Below, piece after piece: positions 16,351 to 26,161 of a stretch of DNA of 64,000 nt; within the stretch, counting starts at the first letter, position 1, and each line of letters opens with the position of its first letter. The notes beneath the pieces were generated by a model that was given only the letters and a program-made list of their open reading frames with translations, did no database searches and was not told where the DNA came from. The position numbers and the translations under genes are program-made. Origin of the DNA: Verrucomicrobiaceae bacterium (GTDB lineage Bacteria > Verrucomicrobiota > Verrucomicrobiia > Verrucomicrobiales > Verrucomicrobiaceae); NCBI GenBank assembly GCA_019694165.1, contig JAIBCL010000017.1, positions 1-64,000 of the forward strand. The letters are read 5' to 3'.

Positions 16351-19300
16351 ATGAAACCCCCACTCTACATCCGAGCGTTGTTGATGGCCGTCTCACTTTC
16401 GGCACCCTCAATTTCGGATGCGATTCAGCCCACCTCTACCGCCAGTGGACGAGTCTCGCAGGCCGATACTTCCCTCTCAAACAGTTCTTCGGGAGGAAGG
16501 TCGGCTGCCGTGAGTGGCACTTCCGGAGGTAGATACTTTGCTTCCGCAGCAGGCGGAACGCACGTCGCCGCTCGTGTGAGAGCGAAAGGAACAGGCATCT
16601 GGTACCCGTCATGTAGCGCCAGCACCAATGGTGTCATTCGTTTCAAAAACCCCTCGAAACTCCAGCCGCTACTTCTTCCCGGAAACACGAAGGTCAATCT
16701 TCGCTTGGCCGTCAGCGCAAATTATTCGAATAGCGCTCCGAGCGGAAACAGTGGCTTCGCGCATGTGAATTTTTCAGCGTCCTGCGGAAGTTCCAGCGCA
16801 GCCGGTGATGCGCAAGTCAACGCCAGTGGTACGACAAGCAGCAGCGGTCTCTTTTCCGGTCGGCCCAATGGCGGCTCAGTATCGACCTCGCTCACCTTCT
16901 CAATAACCCCCTCGGGCACCACAATGGTCGAGCAATCATTCACGATTGGCTGCGGCGCTAGTGGCATCGAGCTGAATGGGCTCGCAGCAAATGTCGCGGT
17001 CATCAATGCAACCATGAGCGGCCTCAACAATTCGGACGGCACCCCATTGGAGCCGCTTCTGCCAAGCCTGGAAATTGAAATCGTGCCCGCTTTGACGCCA
17101 GAGACGCCAATACCAAGGGATCCCGACCGCGGCTATGCCGACCCAGTGGACTCAGCGACCGGAGCCTACACCATCCATCGAGCGTTCTTCCCTCAAAATT
17201 GCCCCACCGAACTAAGCTTCATGCTCAATTACGACTCGCTAGACACAACGGCAGGACCGATGGGCAAAGGCTGGTCTCACAATTTCATGTCATGGATTGA
17301 TGAATTGTCTGAAACTCAGATTCTCCTGAATTGGGACTACAATCGGCGCAACTACTTTACCCGTGTCGGTTCGACCAACACCTATGTTTCGACCTCGCGA
17401 TCCGTCAATCATGACGTGCTCACGCGCAACTCCGACGGCTCCTATACTCTGCTCCGGGCGGATCAATCAAAGCTGGAATTCAACGGGGCAGGACTGCTCG
17501 TCACAGTTTCCAACAAGCACGGCCAGAACATCACTCTCTCTTACGGCTCGGAGGTTCACCCAACGAGCATCAAGGACTCCATTTCCAACCGCGCATACTC
17601 GCTTACCTACAACGCCTCGAAGCAGCTCACCAAAATCACGGACCCGCTGGGACGACAGCTTGATCTAGCCTACTCAGGTTCGGGATACCTTTCATCGTGG
17701 TCTGTATCTGACAGTGCAAACGTCATCGCCGCACGAAACGACTTCACCCATGATGCCAGCGGACGAATTCTAACAGCGACAGATGCAGAGGGAGTCACCT
17801 TCGTTCAGAACACCTACGACTCAACAGGGCGCGTCATTCTTCAAGACGACGCGCTACCAGCGACTCCCCTCACCGAATTCAACTATTCAACGGGCGGTGT
17901 GGCAGGCCAGACGGTGACCTCCATCAAGGATCGCAATGGGTTCAATCTTTCGTTTCGGTATGACCAGAGCGGGCAGCTTCTCTCATTCACCAATCAGAAT
18001 TCGGAAACGACTTCCCACACCTACGACGCCGCATTCAACTGCCTGAGCACGACTGATGCGCGAGGGAACACAACATCTCGCGGTTACGATGCAAACGGCA
18101 ACGTCATCAGCACGACTGATCCTTCTGGAGCGACTACCCAGATGTTTTATGATTCTCGCAACAACCTCACGAAAATCAGCAACGCAGCAAACAGGGACAC
18201 CCTCTTCGCCTACGACACTAAGAACAATCTCGTGTCATTCACCAACGCGCTCAATCAGACCACCGGCTTCACATTCGATTCCAACAGCATCCTGACTCAG
18301 CGCACCGCACCTCGCGGCGGCGTCACCGTTTTCACAAACACAGGTGGCCTGCCTACTTCGGTCAAAGACGCCAACAACCTCACCACAAATCTCGGCTACG
18401 ATGCGGCGGGCAGACTCACAAGCACCACAGACCCTCTTTCAAAAACCTACCAGTTTGCCTACGACACCAACGACAATCTTGTCTCAGTCACGGACCCGTT
18501 GAATCATTCGCGAACATTCACTCACGATTCACGAAAACGCAGGCTCACTGCGAGCGACGCTCTTGGCGCGACGATCACAAGCGGTTACAACGGCAACGGT
18601 GATTTGTTGTCCTCCACCGATGCGCTTGGCAATGTCACCGGCTTCTCATACGATGCAGAATCTCGATTGATTGGCATCACCGATCCACGGGGAGGGAAGA
18701 CAATATTGCAGCGTGACCCGACAGGTCGTTTCATTGCGACCATTGATCCCACGGGCGTGATTCACACGTTTCGCAGCGACGGCAACGGCAATCCCACTTC
18801 TGACAGCGATTCCCAAGGCTTTCGGACGCGCCGGACCTTCAATAGCCGAAATCTCCTGACGAGCATCGAAGACCCGCGATCACGAGTAACCTCGTTGGTT
18901 TACGACAATCTTCGGCGACTCACCAGCACAACGAACCCGCTCGGTGAATCAGTCAGCTTTACACATGACGATCTCGACAGGCTGGTAGCTGTGAATGACC
19001 CGCTGAATCAGGTGACGAATCAAGGATTCGATGCGGATGGCAACCTCAGCTCGATTACCAATGCACGCTCCGCAACCACTTCGTTTGCTTACGACCTTGG
19101 GGAGCGGATGACCTCACAGACGATACCAGGAAATCGTGTGACTGCCTTTGGCTACAATTCACGGAATCTCACCTCCTCAATCACTGAGCCCTCAAACCAG
19201 CAGACCACGCTGAACTACGATGATGCGCGGCGGCTCACGAGCACCACCGACCCACAAGGCACGATTGCCTACTCATACGACAATGCGGATCGGCTCGTCA

Positions 19301-20835
19301 CGACCACCGAGGGCGCGGCCACGATCAGTCGATTTTACGACGCTGCGGGCAGACTGACTCAATTCACCGATGCCGCAGGCAACGTCCTCAAGTATGCGTA
19401 CGACGCATCAGGCAACCTCGGAAAGCTGACCTACCCTGACAACAAAGAGGTGAACTATCTCTACGACTCGGCGAACCGGATGGTCCGCGTGACTGACTGG
19501 GCGGGTCGCATCACGAGCTACTCGTACGATTCAAACGGAAGGCTCCACACCACCACTCGTCCCAATGGAACCGTCGAAACCCGCACATGGCACGGAACGG
19601 GAGAGCTTGCTTCACTCACGGCCACTCTCGGTGCTTCGGTGATTTCTCAGCTTACGTTCAGCTACGACCTCGCCGGAAGAATTGCGGTTCAGAACCCGGT
19701 TCCAAGTCCTGCCGTTTACGCACCAACTGGATTCACGGCATCCTACGACCTTGCCAATCAGGTTGCCAGTTTCAGCAGCATCGCCTGTGCCTTTGATGCC
19801 GATGGCAACATGACCACAGGCCCAAATCTCACTGGCACCGCCAGCAGTTCCTTCGTCTTCGATTCTCGCAACCGATTGACCAGTTTCAACGGAGTGTCCT
19901 ACACCTACGATTCCGAAAACCGCCGGACTTCGTGGACAGATGGCACTGGCACCACTGCATTCGTCATCAATCCAAACGCCCGGCTCAGCCAGGTTCTCGT
20001 GCGTACGGCCCCAAGTGGCATCGTTACTCGGGCAGTTTATGGTTTGGGCCTGCTTTACGATGAAACGGACACTTCGATGCGATACTACCACTTCGACTAC
20101 CGAGGCAGCGCCGTTGCCTTCACAAGCTCGGCTGGCGGCGTCATCGGCAGGGTGGAATACGGGCCGTATGGTGAGACGGCAACGCAGACTGGCGACACGG
20201 CAACTCCCTTCCTGTTTTGCGCTCGTCATGGTGTAATGACCGACCCCAACGGGCTTTACCAAATGCGGGCGAGATATTATCACCCGACACTTCGCCGATT
20301 CATCAATCAAGACGTGCTGCTCGGCGACATCACAACCGGCGTCGGGTTGAACCGATTTGCTTATGCGAATGGAAATCCGGTTTCGCTGATTGATCCATTT
20401 GGATTGGCCGCAGAAGATGCAGACGAGAATTGGTTTGATGATGTTTTTGAATGGCTCCCCGAGTCTGACTATGTTGATTGGAAACGAGCGAGGAAACCTG
20501 ATTATGTTGAGTTTTCTAGTGGAGTTGGAGTGATCGAATTAGGCATAACCGTTGATAGGAATGGCAATGTATATCTAACCGGCGGAATTGGTTTTGGGAT
20601 CGATGCTGCTGTAACGGAAAACTGGATAGACGGCGATGGCCCTGTTACGGATCGAGAACTCCGTGAAACCATTGAAGGAGTGGGTAACACAGTAGCAGCT
20701 GGCTATGGCGGCCTTGTGCAATCTTCAAATTCAGATAATGGCAGAAGTGCGCATGGAAGTGGTGTCGGGCTTGGTATTGGTTACTCCTCGACATACACAC
20801 GCCGCATCTGGCAGTCGCGCTACTTGTCTTATTAA
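16351..20835 (+). CDS. RHS/YD-repeat polymorphic-toxin protein
   Basis: The start chosen gives a signal peptide (MKPPLYIRALLMAVSLSAP). About 250 Ser/Gly-rich residues precede a DUF6531-type entry (YADPVDSATGAYTIHR), then a long series of YD repeats (pattern G-x3-YDxxGRL...TDPxG) forming the shell-like beta-cage that encloses a toxin. The RHS core ends RYYHPTLRRFINQD...YANGNPVSLIDPFGL. The remaining 142 residues (from 20407) are unrelated and AT-rich, with acidic WFDDVFEW and a Gly-rich block; this is the expected variable toxin tip, of unrecognised activity. Secretion is presumably Sec-dependent. The membrane protein immediately downstream may provide immunity. Confidence 0.92.
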   Translation: MKPPLYIRALLMAVSLSAPSISDAIQPTSTASGRVSQADTSLSNSSSGGRSAAVSGTSGGRYFASAAGGTHVAARVRAKGTGIWYPSCSASTNGVIRFKNPSKLQPLLLPGNTKVNLRLAVSANYSNSAPSGNSGFAHVNFSASCGSSSAAGDAQVNASGTTSSSGLFSGRPNGGSVSTSLTFSITPSGTTMVEQSFTIGCGASGIELNGLAANVAVINATMSGLNNSDGTPLEPLLPSLEIEIVPALTPETPIPRDPDRGYADPVDSATGAYTIHRAFFPQNCPTELSFMLNYDSLDTTAGPMGKGWSHNFMSWIDELSETQILLNWDYNRRNYFTRVGSTNTYVSTSRSVNHDVLTRNSDGSYTLLRADQSKLEFNGAGLLVTVSNKHGQNITLSYGSEVHPTSIKDSISNRAYSLTYNASKQLTKITDPLGRQLDLAYSGSGYLSSWSVSDSANVIAARNDFTHDASGRILTATDAEGVTFVQNTYDSTGRVILQDDALPATPLTEFNYSTGGVAGQTVTSIKDRNGFNLSFRYDQSGQLLSFTNQNSETTSHTYDAAFNCLSTTDARGNTTSRGYDANGNVISTTDPSGATTQMFYDSRNNLTKISNAANRDTLFAYDTKNNLVSFTNALNQTTGFTFDSNSILTQRTAPRGGVTVFTNTGGLPTSVKDANNLTTNLGYDAAGRLTSTTDPLSKTYQFAYDTNDNLVSVTDPLNHSRTFTHDSRKRRLTASDALGATITSGYNGNGDLLSSTDALGNVTGFSYDAESRLIGITDPRGGKTILQRDPTGRFIATIDPTGVIHTFRSDGNGNPTSDSDSQGFRTRRTFNSRNLLTSIEDPRSRVTSLVYDNLRRLTSTTNPLGESVSFTHDDLDRLVAVNDPLNQVTNQGFDADGNLSSITNARSATTSFAYDLGERMTSQTIPGNRVTAFGYNSRNLTSSITEPSNQQTTLNYDDARRLTSTTDPQGTIAYSYDNADRLVTTTEGAATISRFYDAAGRLTQFTDAAGNVLKYAYDASGNLGKLTYPDNKEVNYLYDSANRMVRVTDWAGRITSYSYDSNGRLHTTTRPNGTVETRTWHGTGELASLTATLGASVISQLTFSYDLAGRIAVQNPVPSPAVYAPTGFTASYDLANQVASFSSIACAFDADGNMTTGPNLTGTASSSFVFDSRNRLTSFNGVSYTYDSENRRTSWTDGTGTTAFVINPNARLSQVLVRTAPSGIVTRAVYGLGLLYDETDTSMRYYHFDYRGSAVAFTSSAGGVIGRVEYGPYGETATQTGDTATPFLFCARHGVMTDPNGLYQMRARYYHPTLRRFINQDVLLGDITTGVGLNRFAYANGNPVSLIDPFGLAAEDADENWFDDVFEWLPESDYVDWKRARKPDYVEFSSGVGVIELGITVDRNGNVYLTGGIGFGIDAAVTENWIDGDGPVTDRELRETIEGVGNTVAAGYGGLVQSSNSDNGRSAHGSGVGLGIGYSSTYTRRIWQSRYLSY

Positions 20836-20847
20836 TATATAACTGAT

Positions 20848-22059
20848 ATGATTATGCAAATGCTCGACTATTTACTCTTTATTGTTTGGGTGTCCATGGT
20901 TTACTATATGGTAAAATATGGACACAAAACATGGCCGGCTAGACTAGTGCCCAATTTAAGCCGATCAATCTTTCGCATCTTCGGCATCATTTATTTCGCA
21001 GCAGGCTCAGTTGCAATACTTTCGACTCTGGGGTTGCTTAACGCCAGTGAGGTTCAGTATGATTCCACGGGTAGGCTCACGGAGGTGCGAACAGATGATG
21101 GAAATCGGGTGCATTTCGTGTACGATTCTGCGGGAAACATTACCTCTATGAGTGTAGTCGCTGGAGCGAGTGGACCACCTGTCTTAACCAGCGATCCCGC
21201 GCCTGCGGGCAAGGTTGGAGTTCCGCTTTCGCATACACTCACTTCAAGCCGCGTGCCTGCCACGTTCGCCGCAACCACCTTGCCCGCTGGCTTGACTCTC
21301 AGCGCTGTCACGGGAGCGATCACTGGCAGCCCAACCGCAGCAGGTGTCTATCCCGTGTCGGTGACAGTCACGTCTGGAGCGACCTCCAGCACCTCACAGA
21401 TTGTCTTTCAAATCGTCCCAGCTTCCAGCGCACCCTTCATTCTCCGTGAACCTGAAAGCCAGGCTGTCCCACTCGGGCAGAGTGTCACCCTATATGCCGA
21501 TGTCGATGGCAGTGCCCCGTTCGCTTTTCAATGGCTGAAAAACGGGGTCATCATCAATGGAGCCAACTCTCTCAGGTATCACATCAATGCCATGTCGGCA
21601 TCCGACGTTGGTAGCTACGCGCTCCAGGTGAGCAACGATGCCGGCATCGTCAGCACAGCCGCATACCTCTCCATCGCCGGTGCCAGCACCTTCACAGAAT
21701 GGGCGCAGACATGGGGTCTGCCTCCAGGCAGCAGCGGCATGTCCGACGATCCCAATGGCGACGGTATTCCAAACCTCATGGCCTATGCCTTCGGCCTCGC
21801 CCCAAACCAGAACGCAGTGCCTTTCATGCCAGCGAGTGAGATCAGCGGCAACACCCTCCGCTGCTACTATCGCCGCTCAAAGTCCGCCGTCGGCATCGCC
21901 TGGTCCGCCGAAGTGTCATCCGACCTCACCCACTGGACCGCCAGCGGTGTTTCTCACCAACTGATCAGTTCAAACAGTTCCGTCGAAACATGGCGAGCCT
22001 CCGTCCCCATTCTCAACGGCCAGCCGAATTTCATCCGAGTGAAGATCGACCAGCAGTGA
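20848..22059 (+). CDS. Membrane protein fused to orphan YD-repeat/Ig tail
   Basis: The 403-aa reading frame is chimeric. Residues 1-68 have two hydrophobic segments (LLFIVWVSMVYYMV and IFGIIYFAAGSVAILSTLGLL), encoded by AT-rich DNA, fitting an immunity protein for the upstream toxin tip. At residue 69 it switches to a lone YD repeat (YDSTGRLTEV...VYDSAGNITSM), then a putative-Ig (He_PIG) domain at about 110-200, an Ig-like domain at about 205-285, and a tail typical of verrucomicrobial exported proteins. This looks like the original C-terminus of the RHS or a related protein, displaced when a new toxin-immunity segment was inserted. The gene is 12 bases downstream of the RHS stop. Confidence 0.75.
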   Translation: MIMQMLDYLLFIVWVSMVYYMVKYGHKTWPARLVPNLSRSIFRIFGIIYFAAGSVAILSTLGLLNASEVQYDSTGRLTEVRTDDGNRVHFVYDSAGNITSMSVVAGASGPPVLTSDPAPAGKVGVPLSHTLTSSRVPATFAATTLPAGLTLSAVTGAITGSPTAAGVYPVSVTVTSGATSSTSQIVFQIVPASSAPFILREPESQAVPLGQSVTLYADVDGSAPFAFQWLKNGVIINGANSLRYHINAMSASDVGSYALQVSNDAGIVSTAAYLSIAGASTFTEWAQTWGLPPGSSGMSDDPNGDGIPNLMAYAFGLAPNQNAVPFMPASEISGNTLRCYYRRSKSAVGIAWSAEVSSDLTHWTASGVSHQLISSNSSVETWRASVPILNGQPNFIRVKIDQQ

Positions 22060-22423
22060 AAGGCAGTGGGCACGATGGTCATTTCTCAACGTACCTGCGC
22101 CCTCAAGCCGGGCACAAGAAGTCCATTGACCATTGACCACCCATCTCAGCATTTCAGCCGTTCGTCTGAGCACTGCGCAAGATGGTCGCCTATTCTCGTA
22201 TTTAATTCTCCTTGACAATCTGCAAGATGCACAAATGTAGTCTAATTTCAATTTGGGCCTGATTCCAGTGACGGACACATTTTAGTTTGCATTCCGCTTG
22301 CTGGACTCAATGATTTGACGGCTGCAATTCCCGCCTCTCATAGTGAGGCTCTCCTACAGCGCACTCTTGTTTTGATAAACAATAAGTTCCATATCTTGTA
22401 AACACACCTCTGCCGATAAAGAT
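22060..22423. other. Intergenic region, no gene seen
   Basis: This 364-base stretch between the tail protein and the next membrane protein has only short, unconvincing frames. The last 100 bases are AT-rich (TTGATAAACAATAAG and similar) and probably carry the promoter for the gene at 22424. No hairpin followed by a T-run was seen. Confidence 0.5.
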
Positions 22424-24643
22424 ATGTCGACACCAGACGAAAGCCCCTCACTATTTTCTAGAAATAAGCTAATTACCTTCATTTCTGGGCTTGTTGTTTT
22501 CGGGGGAGGATTTCTCATCTATAAACTTACAGGTCATGAGCATTCGGACTCTCCTTCCCCCTCTGGACCACTCGCTGGTGAGCACCAGCAGGTGCCGACT
22601 ACCTCTGCTAGCGGCGGTCAAGCCCAATCGGCCGTAACATCTGAACCCTCGTTTCTTCACGAAATCGGAATACACATAGCCGCACATGGACTTCTTGTCG
22701 CAGGAGGTGCTTTTGGACTAGTGGGGGTCGGATACCTCATCGGCCTTTTGCAAACCAACTTCACCAAAAAGCGTTCTCAGAGATCGATTCAGCATCCCGA
22801 TGATTCTAGCTGCGTGACCACGCTGTCCTCGTCTGAAAACCCACCCCGCGATCCTAATCTTTCAATCACGATTCTCCCTCGCCTAGATTACCAACTTCTA
22901 ATTGGCCGTTTGAACATGGCAAAAAAAGGGGACCGTTTTGTAGTCCAGAAAAACTGGCTTTGCTCCTCAACAGACGCTTTGGATCCCGATTTTGCGACCG
23001 GATTGTTTGATGCGATCAGTAGGGGAGTCGACATTTATATTTTTTTGTTGCACCCCCGCTCGCCCTCCGCGCGACGACGCTCAATTCAGGTCGGTTTCCG
23101 CGACAAGTTCGCAGTTGGTGAACGCGTTATCACCACCGTGCGAAAACTCCAGGAGAGATATCGCACTCGCAAGCAAAGCCGCGATGAGGGACAGCTTCAG
23201 GTGTATTGTCATGACACCTTTTCTGGGTTTGAACTCTTTTTGCATGACAGTCACGTCAGCGGGCAAGCGTGGGCACAACTAGCGTTTTATAATTGCTTGG
23301 GACCTTCTTCGCAGTTCACACAGTTTTTGACAGAAACTCCGCAAAGGCTTGCTCACGAGGCTTATAACCACGCTTGGGAGTACCTCAGGCGCATCACTCC
23401 ATCCGAAACCCAAAATTTCGACGCAATCGCTATCGATCTGAATGACCCAAACGCAGCAGATGCACTACGGTGCGTTCCATTGCTAATTGAGGCTGAGGAC
23501 GTCGCCTTCGCACTTAAAACCGTTTCTCGAAACCAGATTGATGCGTTCACGTCTGATATCTCCACGTTCGCTACATCATCCGCGAACCAGGCCCCGTCCG
23601 GATCCGTGCCTTACTCGGAGGTGATTGGTTTGCTCATGTCGAAAGCGATTGGCGCGGACTCGACCGCACGCTCTCTTGGTGTGCGCTCAGTGCTTCCCCA
23701 ATTGAGCGCTGAAACTGTTGGAAAGCTGATAATGGACACCCCTGACGGCGGTGAGTTTATTATCTTGGATAATTGGCTGGTCGGACACGTCGGAACTCAT
23801 GAATTGTCCCCATTTCTGCGGGACGCTTTTACTCGCGGAATTACTGTTACCATCATTCTTCTTCACCCCAACTCCATCTTGGTTGATCGCAGGCTGTCAC
23901 AAGTTCCTTCCGCTCGCTCAGTTCGAGGACTGATTAAACAAACGCTTAAGGACCTGATCTGGGAAAAAAAACAATGGGAACAGTCTCACAAGGGCAAAAC
24001 TGCGTCACTTAAATTGTTTCTTCACGATACCTTTACGAGCGTTCAACTCTTCACAGGGGGGGCTTCTGCTTGCGTTGGCTTCTACTTGAAAGATAAGTTT
24101 GCAAGTGCAGGACCTCAGCTCATTTTTGACATCAGCAGTGACTTTGGTACTTTGGCAAAGGAGCATTTGCAGTCCATTACCTCGGACACGATGCGTTGTG
24201 CTCCTTTTGACCTTTCTGCACAAATTGATTCGCAGATAGATGGACTAGTTATGCCTGGGCAATTAGCCGAAGTTTCCGAAATTATGTGCAATGTCTCCCC
24301 GCGATTCGCTGCTCAGGCTGCAACAGTCGTGATAGATCATGCAACGAAGGGGCCCGCTGTATCGCATCTCGATGCTTTCAAACTCGAAGATCCTGGATGG
24401 CAGTTCAGCTCTAAGGCTACGAAGCGGCAGGAACAGATGTGGGCACTTCTTACGGCGCTTCTGACAAGGATGCTCCAAGAACAGTACGGAGCTGCCACCT
24501 TAAAAGATTTCGACAGCATTATTTCACAGCTCTCTGGTGCGAGCGCGAAACAGATAAAAACGCTCCTAACTTCCGAACCTAAGAAGGAGTCACTTCAATC
24601 GTTTCTTAGTTTTCTCAAGAGATTCACTCTGAGCGAAACTTAA
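22424..24643 (+). CDS. Two-TM protein with internally duplicated unknown domain
   Basis: The 739-aa protein has one hydrophobic segment at about 17-36 (LITFISGLVVFGGGFLIYKL) and another at about 85-108, separated by a Ser/Pro-rich linker. Two copies of one domain follow, at about 150-320 and 430-600. Shared landmarks are VVQKNWLCSS / IILDNWLVGH, AISRGVDIYIFLLHPRSP / AFTRGITVTIILLHPNSI, RRRSIQV / DRRLSQV, and QVYCHDTFSGFELF / KLFLHDTFTSVQLF. The LLHP and HDTF motifs could be catalytic, reminiscent of phospholipase-D-like or TIR-like strands, but neither family is established. It is AT-rich against the element backbone. A defence or signalling role is only suggested by the setting. Confidence 0.75.
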   Translation: MSTPDESPSLFSRNKLITFISGLVVFGGGFLIYKLTGHEHSDSPSPSGPLAGEHQQVPTTSASGGQAQSAVTSEPSFLHEIGIHIAAHGLLVAGGAFGLVGVGYLIGLLQTNFTKKRSQRSIQHPDDSSCVTTLSSSENPPRDPNLSITILPRLDYQLLIGRLNMAKKGDRFVVQKNWLCSSTDALDPDFATGLFDAISRGVDIYIFLLHPRSPSARRRSIQVGFRDKFAVGERVITTVRKLQERYRTRKQSRDEGQLQVYCHDTFSGFELFLHDSHVSGQAWAQLAFYNCLGPSSQFTQFLTETPQRLAHEAYNHAWEYLRRITPSETQNFDAIAIDLNDPNAADALRCVPLLIEAEDVAFALKTVSRNQIDAFTSDISTFATSSANQAPSGSVPYSEVIGLLMSKAIGADSTARSLGVRSVLPQLSAETVGKLIMDTPDGGEFIILDNWLVGHVGTHELSPFLRDAFTRGITVTIILLHPNSILVDRRLSQVPSARSVRGLIKQTLKDLIWEKKQWEQSHKGKTASLKLFLHDTFTSVQLFTGGASACVGFYLKDKFASAGPQLIFDISSDFGTLAKEHLQSITSDTMRCAPFDLSAQIDSQIDGLVMPGQLAEVSEIMCNVSPRFAAQAATVVIDHATKGPAVSHLDAFKLEDPGWQFSSKATKRQEQMWALLTALLTRMLQEQYGAATLKDFDSIISQLSGASAKQIKTLLTSEPKKESLQSFLSFLKRFTLSET

Positions 24644-25150
24644 CACAGACAGCATTTTCGTCGGCACCCATTCTGGGTTGAGCTTCAATTTGGCCAGCTT
24701 GGGTTCCAATTTTAGCAGCGCACTTAATTGCCGCCGAATCTTACGCTTTGAGACAACAAAACCGGCAAACTCTGTTCGCATGGCTACACGAAGTGGCTTA
24801 TCGTCGAGCGCCCTTTTTAGCAGCCCGTCAAAGTCGTCTTTTTCAACTTCTGAATACTTCTTGGCCGTTTTCGCCATTCGTTCAGTTAGTGGCGCAGCGC
24901 CTTCTGTCACCACTGTCAATAATTTTCGGCATCTGCGCCTGATGTCGGCATCAATGCCGACCGAGAAAACGCCTTTGCCGTAAAGAAGTAATTTGGTAAC
25001 CGCGACTAATATCTCGAGCTTTGGCCCCACATGCGCACATGCAATTGGATAACCCCGGTCGGCAGCCAATTCAGCTTCGATTCTTTCAGCTTCTTTGAGA
25101 TATAACCCTCCTGTAGTGTATAAGATCGAAAGGTATGCTTGGCGGTTCAC
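24590..25150 (-). CDS. Hypothetical protein (186 aa)
   Basis: This is a soluble, lysine-rich, mostly helical protein (AKKYSEVEKDDFDGLLKRALDDKPLRVAMRTEF). No recognised motif. Its last 18 codons overlap the end of the convergent 739-aa gene. The next gene on the same strand lies upstream (25193-25657), about 40 bases away, so the two may form a small operon. Confidence 0.6.
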   Translation of the reverse strand: MNRQAYLSILYTTGGLYLKEAERIEAELAADRGYPIACAHVGPKLEILVAVTKLLLYGKGVFSVGIDADIRRRCRKLLTVVTEGAAPLTERMAKTAKKYSEVEKDDFDGLLKRALDDKPLRVAMRTEFAGFVVSKRKIRRQLSALLKLEPKLAKLKLNPEWVPTKMLSVLSFAQSESLEKTKKRLK

Positions 25151-25192
25151 TTGACGCTGTAGAGATTCGTAATTTCACAACGCAACGACTGC

Positions 25193-25657
25193 TCAAGCAG
25201 CACGGCCTTTCGCCAGACGGCTAAACTCTTTGTACCGCCGTTCAACCTCCCCACATCGGTCGTTGCGCGATTTCTCCTCTCTACAAATGGTGTCCAGAAC
25301 CCCCAATCGCACCAGAGTATTTTCGATCATTTCGTCCAAATGTGAGCCTCGTCTGACCTCGCCTTGATTTTCAACAATCCGCTTTTCCTTCGCCTTCCGC
25401 AATAACGCTAGTCCGCGTGCCACCATGTCACGGATGTTCCTCGCTTCTGGCTGTAGAGATGCATCTGCTCTCCAAGCATCATAGAATTCCAGCGTCAACA
25501 TCCGATCTGCTGCACAAATACGCATTGCCCTTACATAAGTTTCGGTTGGGGTATCGGGAAGATTTTCCATGTCATCACAAGCATCTATCAGTCGCTGCTG
25601 CCATTTCCCGAATGCAAGCGTTGGATCTGTAACTAGCGGGAGAAGAGACTCGGTCAT
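25193..25657 (-). CDS. Hypothetical protein (154 aa)
   Basis: The start at 25657 is supported by AAAAGGA about 8 bases upstream. The longer frame from 25699 adds 14 residues. The protein is helical and charged, with a central segment (ICAADRMLTLEFYDAWRADA) and basic C-terminus (ERRYKEFSRLAKGRAA). I do not recognise a family. It probably precedes the 186-aa gene in one transcript. Confidence 0.6.
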   Translation of the reverse strand: MTESLLPLVTDPTLAFGKWQQRLIDACDDMENLPDTPTETYVRAMRICAADRMLTLEFYDAWRADASLQPEARNIRDMVARGLALLRKAKEKRIVENQGEVRRGSHLDEMIENTLVRLGVLDTICREEKSRNDRCGEVERRYKEFSRLAKGRAA

Positions 25658-25935
25658 AAGCAATCCTTTTCTGGCTTTCATTTTGTCCGCCAATAGCAAT
25701 CAGCAAGCATGGCAAGTATAATAGTTATTAAACTACCTGTCAAATTTGTTTTGCGCACCTTGATATTTAAGCCGTTGCGGCTTACCCCCTCCCCCACTTC
25801 TCTCATCAGTTTGTGAAGGGGTGTCCCGTTCCATAAAAGCGCAAAAGATTCAGGAGGGTTAAACTTTCGGAGCTTCTGCACTCAACGAGCTTGCAATTCC
25901 TTTGAACGAGGCGATATTACCTTTGTTGCGGCTCT

Positions 25936-26159
25936 TCAGCGACTGTTGCGACCAACCCGAACTCCGAGATGAGCCTTGGATTCTCTTGAATATTGGTCGA
26001 AGGCGGAGCATTTAGGCAAAGGAATAGCGCATTTAATAGTCGTACCCTCCGGTAACGCAACACAAAATTCGAAAAGTTCTTTCATGTTCGCATGAGCAGG
26101 TGATGAGATCGGCATAGCCATTCCGCCGCCTCCAGGCGTTTCTTGTCGTCCTCAGTCAT
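25936..26159 (-). other. Two tiny coupled frames or a decayed small gene
   Basis: Two bases after the stop of the 434-aa gene a frame starts MTEDDKKRLEAAEWLCRSHH and stops after 25 codons (26082). Its TGA overlaps, as ATGA, a 49-codon frame (26085-25936) beginning MKELFEFCVALPEGTT. Either these are two translationally coupled micro-ORFs or one small gene split by a frameshift. The remaining bases 25658-25935 show no supported gene. Confidence 0.3.
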
Positions 26160-26161
26160 CC

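Noticed and set aside
17500-20400. Tandem DNA repeats in the RHS gene
   Set aside because: Repetition is at protein level (YD repeats) with diverged codons; not a DNA satellite or CRISPR.
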